A stretch of 64,000 bases of DNA, taken from the NCBI GenBank assembly GCA_016713535.1, contig JADJOY010000017.1, forward strand, positions 124,001 to 188,000, in the 5' to 3' direction. Shown here one piece after another: positions 1 through 9,409 of the stretch. Source of the stretch: Deltaproteobacteria bacterium. Lineage in GTDB: Bacteria > JADJOY01. The notes under the pieces are model-generated. The model did no database searches and was not told the DNA's origin. It saw only the letters and a program-made list of their open reading frames with translations. Within the stretch, counting starts at the first letter, position 1. The number at the start of each line of letters is the position of its first letter. Position numbers and translations under genes: made by a program.

Positions 1-1097
1 TCGTCTCGTCGAGCGAGGTCGAGGTCACGCCGCTTCCCGGCGACGAGTCGCTCGCCGCGCAGCGGGTGCGGTTCGGTCACGCGATCGTCGCCACGGGCTC
101 GCTTCCGATCTGTCCTCGGCTCTTCGCGATCGGCGACGTGCGCGTCATGGACTCGACCGGCGCGCTCGAGCTGCCCGACGTGCCAGCGCGGCTGCTGGTG
201 GTGGGCGGCGGCTACATCGGGCTCGAGCTGGGGTCGGTGTATGCGGCCCTCGGCTCGCAGGTGAGCGTGGTGGAGAAGCTCGACGGACTGCTGCCGGGCG
301 TGGACCGTGACCTCGTGCGGGTGCTCGAGAAACGGGTCAAGGAGCAGCTCGCTGCGATCGAGCTCTCGACCGAGGTCACGGCGCTCGAGCCTCGCGCCGA
401 CGGCGTCGCCGTCACGCTGCGCCGCGCCGGCGGAGGCGAGGACCAGCGGCTCTTCGACCGCGTGCTGGTGGCGGTCGGGCGCCGGCCGAACACCGAGGGC
501 CTCGGCCTGGAGGTCACGGGAGTGACGCTCGACGAGCGCGGCTTCATCACCGTGGACGCGCAGCGTCGGAGCGCCGACCCGCGGATCTTCGCGATCGGCG
601 ACGTCGCGGGGGAGCCGATGCTCGCTCACAAGGCGGCGCACGAGGCGAAGGTCGCGGCGGAGGCGATCGCGGGCCATTCCGCGGCGTTCGAGCCGCGTGC
701 GATCCCGGCGGTGGTGTTCACCGATCCCGAGATCGCGTGGTGTGGGCTGACCGAGAGCGAGGCCAAGCGCAGCGGCCGCACGATCGAGGTCCTGCGCATG
801 CCGTGGGGCGGGTGGGGGCGTGCGCTCACACTCGGTCGCCCCGACGGTGCCACCAAGCTGATCGTCGACCCCGAGACGGAACAGGTGCTGGGCATGGGTG
901 TCGTGGGAGCAGGAGCGGGCGAGCTGATCGCCGAGGGCTGCCTGGCGAGCGAGATGGGGGCGCTGGTGCGCGACGTCGCCGAGACCATCCATCCGCATCC
1001 CACGCTCTCCGAGACGATCTCCGAGGTCGCGGAGTCGTTCTTCGGCAACGCCACGCACTTCGTGCGGCCCCGCAAGGAGAGGACCCCGAAGGCCTGA
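1..1097 (+). CDS. lpdA: Dihydrolipoyl dehydrogenase, 3' part (5' end outside window)
   Basis: The frame is open from base 3, so the gene begins upstream of the window; about 365 C-terminal residues are visible. This is the FAD/NAD flavoprotein that reoxidises dihydrolipoamide for the pyruvate, 2-oxoglutarate or branched-chain dehydrogenase complexes. Visible features are the ATGS segment, the NAD-binding GGGYIGLE motif (about residues 68-75 of the visible part), the second FAD motif FAIGDVAGEPMLAHKA, and the C-terminal dimerisation domain ending with HPHPTLSE, whose His-Glu pair is the catalytic base of the family. The N-terminal FAD fold and redox-active CxxxxC lie outside. A C-terminal mercuric-reductase-like enzyme is possible, but HPHPTLSE and the overall fit favour Lpd. 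The GTG at 66 is an internal codon, not a start. Confidence 0.93.
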   Translation, partial: VSSSEVEVTPLPGDESLAAQRVRFGHAIVATGSLPICPRLFAIGDVRVMDSTGALELPDVPARLLVVGGGYIGLELGSVYAALGSQVSVVEKLDGLLPGVDRDLVRVLEKRVKEQLAAIELSTEVTALEPRADGVAVTLRRAGGGEDQRLFDRVLVAVGRRPNTEGLGLEVTGVTLDERGFITVDAQRRSADPRIFAIGDVAGEPMLAHKAAHEAKVAAEAIAGHSAAFEPRAIPAVVFTDPEIAWCGLTESEAKRSGRTIEVLRMPWGGWGRALTLGRPDGATKLIVDPETEQVLGMGVVGAGAGELIAEGCLASEMGALVRDVAETIHPHPTLSETISEVAESFFGNATHFVRPRKERTPKA

Positions 1098-1308
1098 GGC
1101 TCGACCGCCCCCCGGTCCGCCCTGCGGCGGGTCGCCGCCGGTGGTCCGGTGGAGCGCGACGCGTGTTGATGGCCAAAACGCGGCTGTGGTAGCGTCCGCC
1201 CCGCGTCGCAGTTGGCCACGCATCGGCGATTCCTTCGCAATTTCGCGAGGAAGCGCCGCGTCCGCCCGAGGAGGCGTGACCGCACCCGGAGTGAGTCGCC
1301 CGCGCCGC
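1098..1308. other. Intergenic, no gene seen
   Basis: There are 211 bases between the lpd stop and the next start. GC-rich inverted segments occur around 1110-1150 but without a T-run, so no confident terminator. No promoter of good quality was found. Confidence 0.5.
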
Positions 1309-3386
1309 ATGTCCCCGATGGCCCGGATCGCCGGTCGCCCCGCGAGGGTTCGCGCGCGGGGGCGGAGGCACGTCGTCGCCGGGTGGCTCGCGCTCGCGGT
1401 CGCGTGGGGCGTGCTCCTGGCGCCGTTTGCGCACGCACAGCCGGACTCGGGCGGTGGCCTGCCCGGGATATCGGGTGAGGACGTCCTCGAGCCTGTCCAG
1501 CCGCGGGCGCCGTTCGTCGAGCCGCCCCGGGTCCGCCAGCCACCGCCGTGGCGTGGGGTCGGCGCCTTCCCCGCAACGCCACGGACGTTCGCGGCGAGAT
1601 CGACAAGCTGTGGGAGAAGCGCCGGCTCGCACTGGCGGCGCAGCAGCCGAGCGCCGACTCGCTGCTGGACCGCATCTACGACCTGGCGCTCGGTAGCGGG
1701 CAGCACGAGCTGCCGGTGCTCGCCGCGGCACTGCTGCGCGAGGCCGCGCGGGACGTCGCCCGTCACGATCTCGAGCAGGCCGACGCCCGGGTGCAGGCTG
1801 CGCGCCGGCTCGCCCCCGAGCTGCCGCAGACGCGCTTCGCGCGCGCCGACGTCTTGCTTCGCAGCGGCCCCGCGCAGTGGAACGAGGCGGTGCGCGAGCT
1901 CAGCGAGGGTACGGAGGTGCTCCAGACCAGCCTCGCGGAGCGCGCGCGTTTCCAGGCCACGGGTCTCTTCTACGGACTCCTGTGTGGGCTCGCGGTCGCG
2001 ATCGCGTTTCCGCTGCTGGTGGTGATCCGCCACCGGCGTCGCCTCACACACGCGGTCGAGCACCGCCTGCCGAGCTGGTGGTCACGCTCGCTCCTGGTGG
2101 CGGTGTGGCTACCGGTGTTCGCGGGGGCGCTCAGGCTCAGGCTCGGGCTGGGGTGGCTGGCGCTCGCGCTGCTGGTGGCGGTGTGGCTGGCCGGGCATAC
2201 CCGTGAGCGCGTGGTGGGCGCGCTCCTCGGCGTGCTGGTGGCGTGTGGACCGTGGGGGGTGACCGCGCTGGCCGAGCGCATCTCGGTGCATCGGCTCGCG
2301 CTCGAGGATCCGGTGGTGCGTGCGCAGACGGAGAGCTATTCGGCCGAGCTGGTCGAGGCGCTGATCGCCGAGGTGAAGGCGAAGGGGGAGACGGTCGAGC
2401 CGCTCGCGGCGCTGGCGCTGCTCGCCAAGCGCGCCGGTCACCTCGACTTCGCCGAGGCCGCGTGGAGGCGGGTCGCCGCGCTCGAGACGGACGCCGCGTG
2501 GGTGCACAACAACCTGGGCATCGTGCTCTTCCACCAGGGGCAGGAGCAAGAGTCGATGGCCGAGTTCCGGCGCGCCATCGAGCTCGATCCCGAGCTCGCC
2601 GAGGCACACCTCAACGAGAGCCAGGTGCTGCGCCAGAACTTCGTGCTGATGCCGAGCCAGGACGCGTTCGCGCGCGCCCAGGCGATCGACCCGCTACGCG
2701 TGAACGCGTTCCACGTCACCAGCGCCCGCGGCCTCAACCGCTTCCTCCTCGACGCTCCGCTCCCGCGCGAGCGCCTCGAGGCGCGGCTCCAGGTCGAGCC
2801 CGCCGCACGCGCGCGTTCCGCCGACGCGATGTGGGGCTCGCTGGTGCGCGGACTCCCTCGCGTCGCGTTCCCGGTGCTGGTCGGCATGGTGGCGATCGTC
2901 ACCGTGCTCGCCATTCGCCGCAGCCGCTCGGCGCTCGGACCGGTGCCACCCGCGTGCACGCGCTGCGGCGCGCCGTTCTGCGTGGTGTGCGGGGTGCGCG
3001 CGGCGATGGGCGCGGAGTGCGAGGCGTGCCTCTCGCTCGCCCTCGGCAACCCGATCCTCGATCCCGTGTTCAAGCAGGAGCGCCGCGAGACCGTGGAGCG
3101 CGAGCGCGCCAAGCTGCGCTGGACCGCGCGGGCGGCCGGGCTGCTCGTGCCTGGTGGTGGTCACGTGCTGCTCGGCAGCTCGCTCACGGGCTTCGCGGTA
3201 CTCGCCGTCGCGACCGCGCTCCTCCTGGTGCTCGTGTTCGGCTCGGGCATCGTGCTGCCCACGGCGGCGGTCTGGAGTGGGCCGTCCGCGCTCGGGGCGC
3301 GTGTCCAGATCACCGCGCTCGCGGTGCTGTGGCTGGTGACGAACCTCCACCTCTTCGTGGCGTCCGGCCGCGACTCCCGGGGATGA
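1309..3386 (+). CDS. Exported TPR / zinc-ribbon multi-pass membrane protein (frameshifted at about 1572)
   Basis: The reading frame changes near base 1572. One frame gives a start and signal-type hydrophobic segment (WLALAVAWGVLLAPFAHA) followed by a Pro-rich linker; the other continues with RNATDVRGEIDKLWEKRR to the stop at 3386. Restoring one C in the CCCC run at 1569-1572 joins them exactly, so I annotate one gene. The mature part has helical repeats, several membrane segments (around 1960-2270), TPR units ending in AAWVHNNLGIVLFHQG and FRRAIELDPELAEAHLN, a CTRCGAPFCVVCG zinc ribbon, and two further C-terminal membrane segments. No enzyme motif is seen; a scaffold or assembly role is inferred. 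The next gene starts one base after its stop, so the two are probably cotranscribed. The start is uncertain: ATG 1318 or a GTG upstream are also possible. Confidence 0.7.
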
Positions 3387-3387
3387 C

Positions 3388-4533
3388 ATGTCGATCCGCG
3401 GCGAGCTGACCGAGCTGGACGTGCCAGGGCTGATGCAGCTCATCGCCACGCACGGCAAGACCGGCACGCTCGTGGTCCAGGATCCGGACGACCACGAGGT
3501 GCACGTGCTCTTCGAGAGCGGCGACATCGTCGGCGCGGAGGTCCCGGAGCGTGGCGAGTCGCACCGCGTCGGCGAGCTGCTCGTGAAGGCCGAGGTCCTG
3601 GCACCCGAGGACCTCGAGTGGGCGCTCAAGGAGCAGAAGAGCCGTGGCATCCGCCTCGGCGATCTGCTGGTGGCCGACGGCAAGATCGACCGCCAGGACC
3701 TCGCCGACATCCTGCGCGTGCAGATCTACGAGACGGTGTTCCGGATCTTCACCTGGAAGCAGGGCAAGTTCGAGTTCCGCGCGGGTCCGCCCGAGTTCGA
3801 GCGCGGGCTGGTGGGGCCGATCCCCACCGACCATCTGCTGATGGACAGCTTCCGGATGGTCGACGAGTGGCCGCAGATCAAGAAGTGGGTGCCGAGCTTC
3901 GATCGCATCGTCGAGAAGACCGAGATCGGCGAGAAGGTGCGCCGGCCGCTCACGCCACGCGGCAGCGACCCGGGCAACGGGCTCACCGAGGCGGAGTGGC
4001 TGATGCTCGACCTCGCCACGCACCACCTCAGCGTGCAGCGCGCGATCTACCGCTCGAGGATCGGTGAGTTCGAGGCCTGCAAAGCGCTCAAAGGCCTCCA
4101 GGAAAAGGGGCTGGTGCGGCTGGTGGTCGCAGGCGAGGCACTGACCAAGCGCCTGGTGGTGGGCCAGCGCCGCATCTGGAACCCGGGAGCGGCTCTCGCG
4201 GCGTTGAACGTGCTGCTGATCCTGGCGATGCTGATCACTGCGGCGGCGTTGCTCACGCCCGCGCTGGCGGGAAGCGGCCGAGGTCGCGCGCTGGAGCTCA
4301 TGCTCGGACCGGACGATCAGGGACTCTCCGCGGCCATCGTCGACGGTCGAGCGCGTGCCGTCGGCGAGGCGCTCGCCCTCTACAGGGCCGAGCACGGGCG
4401 CTATCCCGACGATCTCACGCCGCTCACCGAGGATGGCCTGGTGTCGCGCTTCGACCTCGGGCTGACCGAGCGCCGCTACCGCTACGCCGGTCCCGCAAGC
4501 GGCGCGCTCGTTCCGAGCGAGCCGATGCACTGA
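3388..4533 (+). CDS. DUF4388 (PatA-N-like) protein with one membrane segment
   Basis: This 381-residue protein begins with a DUF4388 domain (about 1-150; it opens with GELTELDVPGLMQLI and contains the typical VLFESGDIVGAEV stretch). DUF4388 is common in gliding and social bacteria and in cyanobacterial PatA, usually as a protein-interaction module near regulators. A linker region follows, with a helical segment that resembles a small winged-helix fold, then one transmembrane helix (about residues 271-293). The C-terminal extracytoplasmic part (ARAVGEALALYRAEHGRYP) resembles the variable region of type IV/II pseudopilins. It starts one base after the TPR/zinc-ribbon gene, implying a shared transcript. 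Function is unknown; coupling of a cytoplasmic DUF4388 to an envelope structure is an inference. Confidence 0.75.
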   Translation: MSIRGELTELDVPGLMQLIATHGKTGTLVVQDPDDHEVHVLFESGDIVGAEVPERGESHRVGELLVKAEVLAPEDLEWALKEQKSRGIRLGDLLVADGKIDRQDLADILRVQIYETVFRIFTWKQGKFEFRAGPPEFERGLVGPIPTDHLLMDSFRMVDEWPQIKKWVPSFDRIVEKTEIGEKVRRPLTPRGSDPGNGLTEAEWLMLDLATHHLSVQRAIYRSRIGEFEACKALKGLQEKGLVRLVVAGEALTKRLVVGQRRIWNPGAALAALNVLLILAMLITAAALLTPALAGSGRGRALELMLGPDDQGLSAAIVDGRARAVGEALALYRAEHGRYPDDLTPLTEDGLVSRFDLGLTERRYRYAGPASGALVPSEPMH

Positions 4534-4569
4534 TCGCATTCCCCACGCAGCCTCCGGAAGGTCCGTTCG

Positions 4570-5630
4570 ATGGATGACGTGAGCCGTGTGTTCGAGTTCG
4601 CGCACGCCGACGCGGCGCGCACGCTGTTCGGCGAGAAGAACGAGTCCCCTCAAGGTGCTCGAAGAGCTCGCCCACGTACGCATCCACGCGCGCGGTCAGG
4701 AGGTGAGGATCGACGGCGACGAGCACGAGGTCGCGCTGGCGGCGCGAGTGCTCACCGAGCTCTTCGATCTCATCCGGTCCGGGCACCCGGTCTTCGCCGA
4801 CGACGTGCAGCACGCTCACGCGATTCTCGCGGCCGACGAGCGCGTGCACCTCAAGGACGTGTTCCTCGACACGATCTACGTCGCCGCCGACAAGCGCCGG
4901 GTCGCGCCGCGGAGCCTGAACCAGAAGCGCTACATCGACGCGATGCGTGACGACGACCTAGTCTTCGGCGTCGGTCCGGCCGGCACGGGGAAGACCTACC
5001 TGGCGATGGCGATGGCGGTTGCGGCGCTCAAGCGCCATCAGGTGCGGCGCATCATCCTCACCCGGCCCGCCGTCGAGGCGGGCGAGAAGCTCGGCTTCCT
5101 GCCCGGCGATCTGGCCGAGAAGGTGAACCCGTACCTGCGCCCGCTCTACGACGCGCTCCACGACATGATGGACTTCGAGCACGCCGCCAAGCTCGCGCAG
5201 CGCGGCGTGATCGAGGTCGCGCCGCTCGCGTTCATGCGCGGGCGCACGCTCCACAACGCGTTCGTCATCCTCGACGAGGCGCAGAACACGACCGTGCGAG
5301 CAGATGAAGATGTTCCTGACCCGCCTCGGCGTGGGCTCGAAGGCGGTGGTGACCGGCGACGTCACGCAGATCGACCTACCGTCGGCGACGCGCTCGGGGT
5401 TGCTCGAGGCGCTCGAGATCCTCGACGGCGTGGAGGGCGTGTCGTTCTCGTTCTTCGGGCCGGAGGACGTGGTCCGGCACCGGCTGGTGCGTCACATCGT
5501 CGACGCCTACGACCGCCATCGCGCCCACGCCACGGCCCGCCACGTCGAGGCTCCACCGGCGACCGGAGCCAGGCCGGCGACCCACGGCACGCCGAGGCGC
5601 TCGTGGGCGTGCGGCGTGGCCACGTGCTGA
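4570..5630 (+). CDS. phoH: PhoH-family ATPase (two frameshifts)
   Basis: PhoH/YbeZ is a cytoplasmic P-loop NTPase usually encoded next to ybeY and implicated in RNA/ribosome metabolism. Three frames are needed here: 4570 to about 4647 ([20 protein letters not shown]), then about 4650-5297 ([14 protein letters not shown], Walker [26 protein letters not shown], Walker [12 protein letters not shown]), then 5300-5630 ([28 protein letters not shown]). An extra C in the CCCC run at 4646-4649 and one extra base near 5297 explain both shifts, because the joined protein matches the family end to end. I therefore treat the breaks as sequencing errors, not decay. The stop overlaps the ybeY GTG by seven bases, the usual phoH-ybeY coupling. 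Confidence 0.85.
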
Positions 5631-6088
5631 TCTCCAACCGCGCCACCGAGTGTGACGTCGACGTCCGCGAGCTCCGCGAGCTCCTCGAGCGCGTGCTCGC
5701 GGCGCTCGGCTCACCGCCCGGCGAGCTCTCGGTGCTGGTGGTCGACGACGCGGAGATGCGCGCGCTGAACCGCGACCACCTCGGCCGGGATCGCACCACG
5801 AACGTTCTGTCGTTCCCGCAGGACGACTCGGGTCAGCCGGGCTCGCTCATGCTCGGCGACGTGGTGCTCGCCCCGTGTACGATCCTGCGCCAGGCAACGA
5901 ACGCGGGCCGCGATCCCGCGCGCGAGCGCGATCACGCGGTGGTCCACGCGGTGCTGCACCTGCTCGGCTACGACCACGTCGGCACCCCACGCGAGCGGGA
6001 GCGGATGCGCGCTCGCGAGCGGGAAGTGCTGGCTGCGCTCACAGGCCCGCGCAGGGTCGCGCGGACACGGCCCGGCGCGCGGCGATGA
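5624..6088 (+). CDS. ybeY: Endoribonuclease YbeY (16S rRNA maturation / ribosome quality control)
   Basis: YbeY is a zinc-dependent single-strand RNase acting in 16S rRNA 3' maturation and 70S quality control. The C-terminal half carries the metal-binding signature [11 protein letters not shown] (family pattern HxxxHxxGxDH), preceded by [11 protein letters not shown] and GDVVLAP. I chose GTG 5624 because it gives the typical short N-terminus (MLISNRA) and overlaps the phoH stop, making 154 residues, a normal length. An upstream open frame exists only because of the phoH frameshift. The stop overlaps the ATG of the following glycosyltransferase (ATGA). Confidence 0.92.
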   Translation: MLISNRATECDVDVRELRELLERVLAALGSPPGELSVLVVDDAEMRALNRDHLGRDRTTNVLSFPQDDSGQPGSLMLGDVVLAPCTILRQATNAGRDPARERDHAVVHAVLHLLGYDHVGTPRERERMRAREREVLAALTGPRRVARTRPGARR

Positions 6089-7254
6089 GCCCTGGGCCCG
6101 GCCTTCGCGTCGCGCTCGTGCACCGCGTCTTCGCTCACGTCGGCGGCAGCGAGCTCGATCTGATCCAGGTGGGTCGCTCGCTCGCAAACCAGGGTCACGA
6201 GGTCCACGTCCACTGCGCGCGTTATCGCAGCCCACCCGAGCCGTGGTTCCACGCCCACCGCCTCCGCGACTCGCGGCTCGGACGGCTCGTGCGCTATCGC
6301 CGCCTGCTCGCCAGCGCCCGTGAGGTCGCCGACGCCGGCTACGACGTGGTCGTCGGCTTCGGCCGCACCTTGGGGCAGGATCTCTATCGCTGCGAGGGCG
6401 GCACCCACCTCGACTACCTGGAAGTGGTGGGGCGACTCGCCGGGAAGCCGGTGCGTCCGTCGCTCTACGATCGCATGATCCTCGATGTCGAGCGTCGCCT
6501 CTTCACCACCGAGGCGCCGTTCAAGGTCGTGTCGCTCTCGGGCCTCGTGCGCGACGAGATCCACCGCGTCTACGGGTTCCCGAAGGAGCGCATCGAGGTC
6601 GTCACCAACGGCGTCGACCTGGAGCGGTTCCACCCGCGCAACCGCGCTCGTGATCGAGCAGCCGTCCGGGGCGAGCTCGGTATTCCGGCCACCGCCACGG
6701 CCGTGCTGTTCGTGGGCATCGGCTGGGATCGCAAGGGGCTCGGGCCGATCCTGGAGGCCGTGGCCGCGCGCCCCGCCCACCACCTGGTGGTGGCCGGGCG
6801 CGACCGCGAAGAGGGGCGCATCCAGGCGCTCGCCGCGAACCTCGGCGTGGCCGGGCGCGCCCACTTCGTGGGGGCGCGCACCGACGTCGAGCGCCACTAC
6901 GCCGCGGCGGACGTGCTCGCGCTCGCGTCGTTTCAGGAGGCGTTCGGCAACGTGGTGCTCGAGGCGCTGGCGAGCGGGGTCCCGGTGGTCGTGACTCGCT
7001 CGGTCGGTGCCTCCGAGCTGCTCAGGGGACCGCTGGCGGATGGGATCGTGCCGGGCGATGCGACGCCCACGGCAGTCGGAGAGGCGCTCGACCGGGTCGC
7101 GACCCGCGCCGCGGTGGCCGACCTCGGTGCGTTCAGCCGATCCGCAGCGGAGCCCCACGGGATCGAGGCGATGGGGGCGAGGATGGACGCGCTGGTCCGC
7201 GACGTCGCCGCCGAGAAGCGGGCGGCCCGCAGCGCGCAGGCGCGGTTTTTTTGA
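6085..7254 (+). CDS. GT4-family glycosyltransferase
   Basis: A 389-residue GT-B glycosyltransferase. The N-terminal half begins [20 protein letters not shown] and has the glycine-rich loop used for acceptor and donor recognition. The C-terminal half carries VLFVGIGWDRKGLGPILEA and EAFGNVVLEALASGVPVV, the family EX7E retaining motif that contacts the nucleotide sugar. The overall layout, with a central RIEVVTNGVDLERFHP stretch, resembles WaaG-like lipopolysaccharide core transferases, but donor and acceptor cannot be read from sequence. It starts in ATGA overlap with ybeY. Its last codons contain a T7 run, inside which the -35 element of the def promoter lies. Confidence 0.85.
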   Translation: MSPGPGLRVALVHRVFAHVGGSELDLIQVGRSLANQGHEVHVHCARYRSPPEPWFHAHRLRDSRLGRLVRYRRLLASAREVADAGYDVVVGFGRTLGQDLYRCEGGTHLDYLEVVGRLAGKPVRPSLYDRMILDVERRLFTTEAPFKVVSLSGLVRDEIHRVYGFPKERIEVVTNGVDLERFHPRNRARDRAAVRGELGIPATATAVLFVGIGWDRKGLGPILEAVAARPAHHLVVAGRDREEGRIQALAANLGVAGRAHFVGARTDVERHYAAADVLALASFQEAFGNVVLEALASGVPVVVTRSVGASELLRGPLADGIVPGDATPTAVGEALDRVATRAAVADLGAFSRSAAEPHGIEAMGARMDALVRDVAAEKRAARSAQARFF

Positions 7255-7280
7255 CGTCCACGTCGAGGCGCGGGTATCTT
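7251..7280 (+). promoter_or_regulatory. Sigma-70-type promoter for def
   Basis: TTGACG (7251-7256), an 18-base spacer, TATCTT (7275-7280). The -35 overlaps the final codons of the upstream glycosyltransferase gene. The predicted start of transcription near 7287 leaves a leader of about 18 bases carrying GAGGA in front of GTG 7305. Confidence 0.6.
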
Positions 7281-7304
7281 GAGGTTTCTTGCGAGGAACA
7301 TGCC

Positions 7305-7856
7305 GTGACTGCTCGTGAAATCGTCCGTTATCCCGCGCCGGTGCTCTCCACGCCGGCTGAGGCTGTGAGCGAGATCACGGCCGAGATCGAGAGCCTCTTC
7401 GACGACCTCATCGCCACCATGTACGCCGAGAACGGCGTCGGGGTGGCGGCGCCTCAGATCGGGGTGGGGCTGCGAGCCATCGTGATCGACGCCGACATCG
7501 AGAACCGCGGCGAGCGCATCCTGAAGCTGCTCAACCCGGAGATCGTGGCGACCGAGGGCGAGGTCATCTGGCCCGAGGGTTGTCTCAGCATTCCGGGCCT
7601 GGTGCTCGACGTGAAGCGGCACGCGCACGTCGAGGTCGTGGCACTCGACGAGATCGGCCGCGAGATCCGCGTCGAGGGCTCGTCGCTCCTCGGCGTGGCC
7701 CTCCAGCACGAGATCGATCACCTCGACGGCAAGGTCATGCTCGACCGGGTGAGCGCGATCAAGCGTGCGATGTGGCGCAAGAAGATCGCGAAGCACGGAT
7801 ACCCCGTCGAGATGGCAGGCAGCGAGAAGGAAGAGCGCAAGCAAGCGCTCGGCTGA
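7305..7856 (+). CDS. def: Peptide deformylase
   Basis: Removes the N-formyl group from nascent proteins. All three metal/active-site motifs are present: GVGVAAPQ (residues 44-51), EGCLS (91-95, Cys ligand) and QHEIDH (134-139, two His ligands and the catalytic Glu). At 183 residues it is of normal length for a type 1 enzyme. Start GTG 7305 is preferred over the upstream in-frame ATG/ACG region because it has a GAGGA ribosome-binding site at 7-base spacing, lies downstream of the predicted transcription start, and gives the standard N-terminus (TAREIVRYPAPVL). It is not followed closely by fmt as in many bacteria; a methyltransferase is next. Confidence 0.95.
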   Translation: MTAREIVRYPAPVLSTPAEAVSEITAEIESLFDDLIATMYAENGVGVAAPQIGVGLRAIVIDADIENRGERILKLLNPEIVATEGEVIWPEGCLSIPGLVLDVKRHAHVEVVALDEIGREIRVEGSSLLGVALQHEIDHLDGKVMLDRVSAIKRAMWRKKIAKHGYPVEMAGSEKEERKQALG

Positions 7857-8010
7857 GCCCGAGCAGGACGTTCACGGCCTCGCTCTCACCCTCGCCGGCA
7901 CCCGGCCGGCGACCGCCGGAAGCGCTGTCCTCGCGAGGTCCGCGCCGCTGTCGAGAGACCTCGACAGCCCGCGCATTCGCCGCCATGTTCGCATCGGGAG
8001 CGCACCACCG

Positions 8011-8688
8011 ATGAGCTCGATCCCCGATCGCCGCCCGACGTTCGACGAGCGCCGCTACACGTGGCGCGACGAAGCGCGTGCGCGCAAGTACGACCACCGA
8101 TACAGCTCGCTCGCAGGACGGCTCTCCAACCGCCGCGTGCTCGATACCTACGCGCGTGCGATCGAGGCGAACGGGGTCCGGGGCTGGCTGCTCGACTGCC
8201 CCACCGGCACCGGTCGGCTCCTGCCTGCGCTGCTCGGCAGCGGCGCCTCGGTGATGGGTGGCGACATCGCGCCGGAGATGATGAAGGTCGCGCGTGACCA
8301 GTTCCCGGTGAACGGCACGATACGCGGCTACGTGGGCATGGACATCCTTGCCCTTCCTTTCCGCGACGGCGCCCTCGGCGCCGTGTGCGTGGCGCGCCTG
8401 ACCCAGCACTGTGACGGCGGCGAGCGGGTGAAGATCCTGAAGGAGCTGCGGCGCGTCACGTCGGGGCCGATCCTGGTGAGCTACTACCACCGGTACACGT
8501 TCAAGTACTTCTCGCGCTGGCTGCGCGGGAAGCTCGGCCTGCGCAAGGGCCGTCTGCAGGGCGTCAGCCTCGCCGAGCTTCGCGAAGACGCGCGCGCGGC
8601 GGGGCTCGAGGTGGCGGGACTCGCGTGGGTCTTCCCGATCCTCTCGACCAACTGGCTGGTGACGTTCCGCCGACCCGCGGCGGGCTGA
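8011..8688 (+). CDS. Class I SAM-dependent methyltransferase
   Basis: The 225-residue protein has a Rossmann methyltransferase core. Motif I is LLDCPTGTGRLLPALL (about residues 57-72), an acidic GGDIAPEMM follows at the end of strand 2, and a DILALPF motif precedes strand 4. The tail has basic and aromatic segments (YYHRYTFKYFSRWLRGK) that may touch a membrane or lipid acceptor. The substrate is unknown. ATG 8011 was chosen because CGGGAG lies ten bases upstream and the preceding in-frame sequence overlaps def in another frame without protein-like character. Confidence 0.75.
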   Translation: MSSIPDRRPTFDERRYTWRDEARARKYDHRYSSLAGRLSNRRVLDTYARAIEANGVRGWLLDCPTGTGRLLPALLGSGASVMGGDIAPEMMKVARDQFPVNGTIRGYVGMDILALPFRDGALGAVCVARLTQHCDGGERVKILKELRRVTSGPILVSYYHRYTFKYFSRWLRGKLGLRKGRLQGVSLAELREDARAAGLEVAGLAWVFPILSTNWLVTFRRPAAG

Positions 8689-8805
8689 GCGCCTCGCGCA
8701 CGACGGAGCGTGCGCCGCCAGCCGGCGGGCGGCGGTCTGGAACCGTCCCGAGACGACTCGCGGACCAGGCCACGACCGGACCTGGATCTCTGCGCGTCGC
8801 AGCGA

Positions 8806-8945
8806 GCCCGTGAAGAATTCGAGCGCGAGGGAAGCGCCGCGGGGGACGGATCCCCCGCGCCACGAAACCGCTCGTAGCGACGGGGGTTCCATCCCCCGTC
8901 GCCGCGCCTACGCGGCATCCGCGCGCGACCCAGAGGGACGAGTCA
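8806..8945. repeat. Dispersed intergenic repeat, copy A (two hairpins)
   Basis: Lies between the 3' ends of the methyltransferase gene (+) and the DUF420 gene (-). It contains GCGGGGGACGGATCCCCCGC (about 8848-8867) and GACGGGGGTTCCATCCCCCG (about 8878-8897), each able to fold into a hairpin. Its reverse complement aligns over roughly 150 bases with 24446-24755, including the shared words GGCGAC, CCCCCGTCGCTACGA and CCCTCTGGGT. The whole 8689-8986 gap otherwise shows no gene. Probably a REP-like element acting as a bidirectional 3' end structure. Confidence 0.7.
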
Positions 8946-8986
8946 CTGGGGCCCGCATGCGCTTCGCGCACGCTCCCCGAGGAAAC

Positions 8987-9409
8987 TCAGCGGTACGGCA
9001 GCAGCATGAAGTAGATCACGACACCGGTGACCGACACGTAGAGCCAGAGCGGCAGCGTGATCCGGGCGAGCCGGCGGTGGCGCGCCAGATCGTTCGTCCA
9101 CGCGCGGTAGAGCACGACCAGGATCATCGGCACGATGATCGCGGCGAGCGGCGTGTGGGTGAGCAGGATCGTGAAGTACAGCGTGCGCAACATTCCGTCG
9201 CCGCCGTAGTGGGTGGCACCCGCCTTGGCGTGGAAGGTCAGGTACGAGATCAGGAAGAGGGTGCTGAGGATCAGCGCGCCCACCATGCACGCCTTGTGGG
9301 CGGTGGTCCGGCGGCGACGGATGAGCACCCAGCCGACGCTCGCGAGCGCCGCGCTCGAGGCGTTGAGCACGGCGTTCAGCGTGGGGAGGTCCCCGAACCC
9401 GAGGCTCAC
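8987..9409 (-). CDS. DUF420 membrane protein (oxidase-associated)
   Basis: A 140-residue protein with four transmembrane helices, starting VSLGFGDLPTLNAVLN and containing LISYLTFHAKAGATHYGG, then THTPLAAI and the C-terminal WLYVSVTGVVIYFM; the conserved histidines (YLTFH, THYGG, THTP) are the family hallmark. DUF420 proteins (YozB/CtaM-like) occur with cytochrome oxidase assembly genes, which fits its place at the end of this haem A operon. The start is GTG 9409, overlapping the stop of the ABC permease gene (GTGA). An oxidase-maturation role is inferred from family and context. Confidence 0.85.
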   Translation of the reverse strand: MSLGFGDLPTLNAVLNASSAALASVGWVLIRRRRTTAHKACMVGALILSTLFLISYLTFHAKAGATHYGGDGMLRTLYFTILLTHTPLAAIIVPMILVVLYRAWTNDLARHRRLARITLPLWLYVSVTGVVIYFMLLPYR

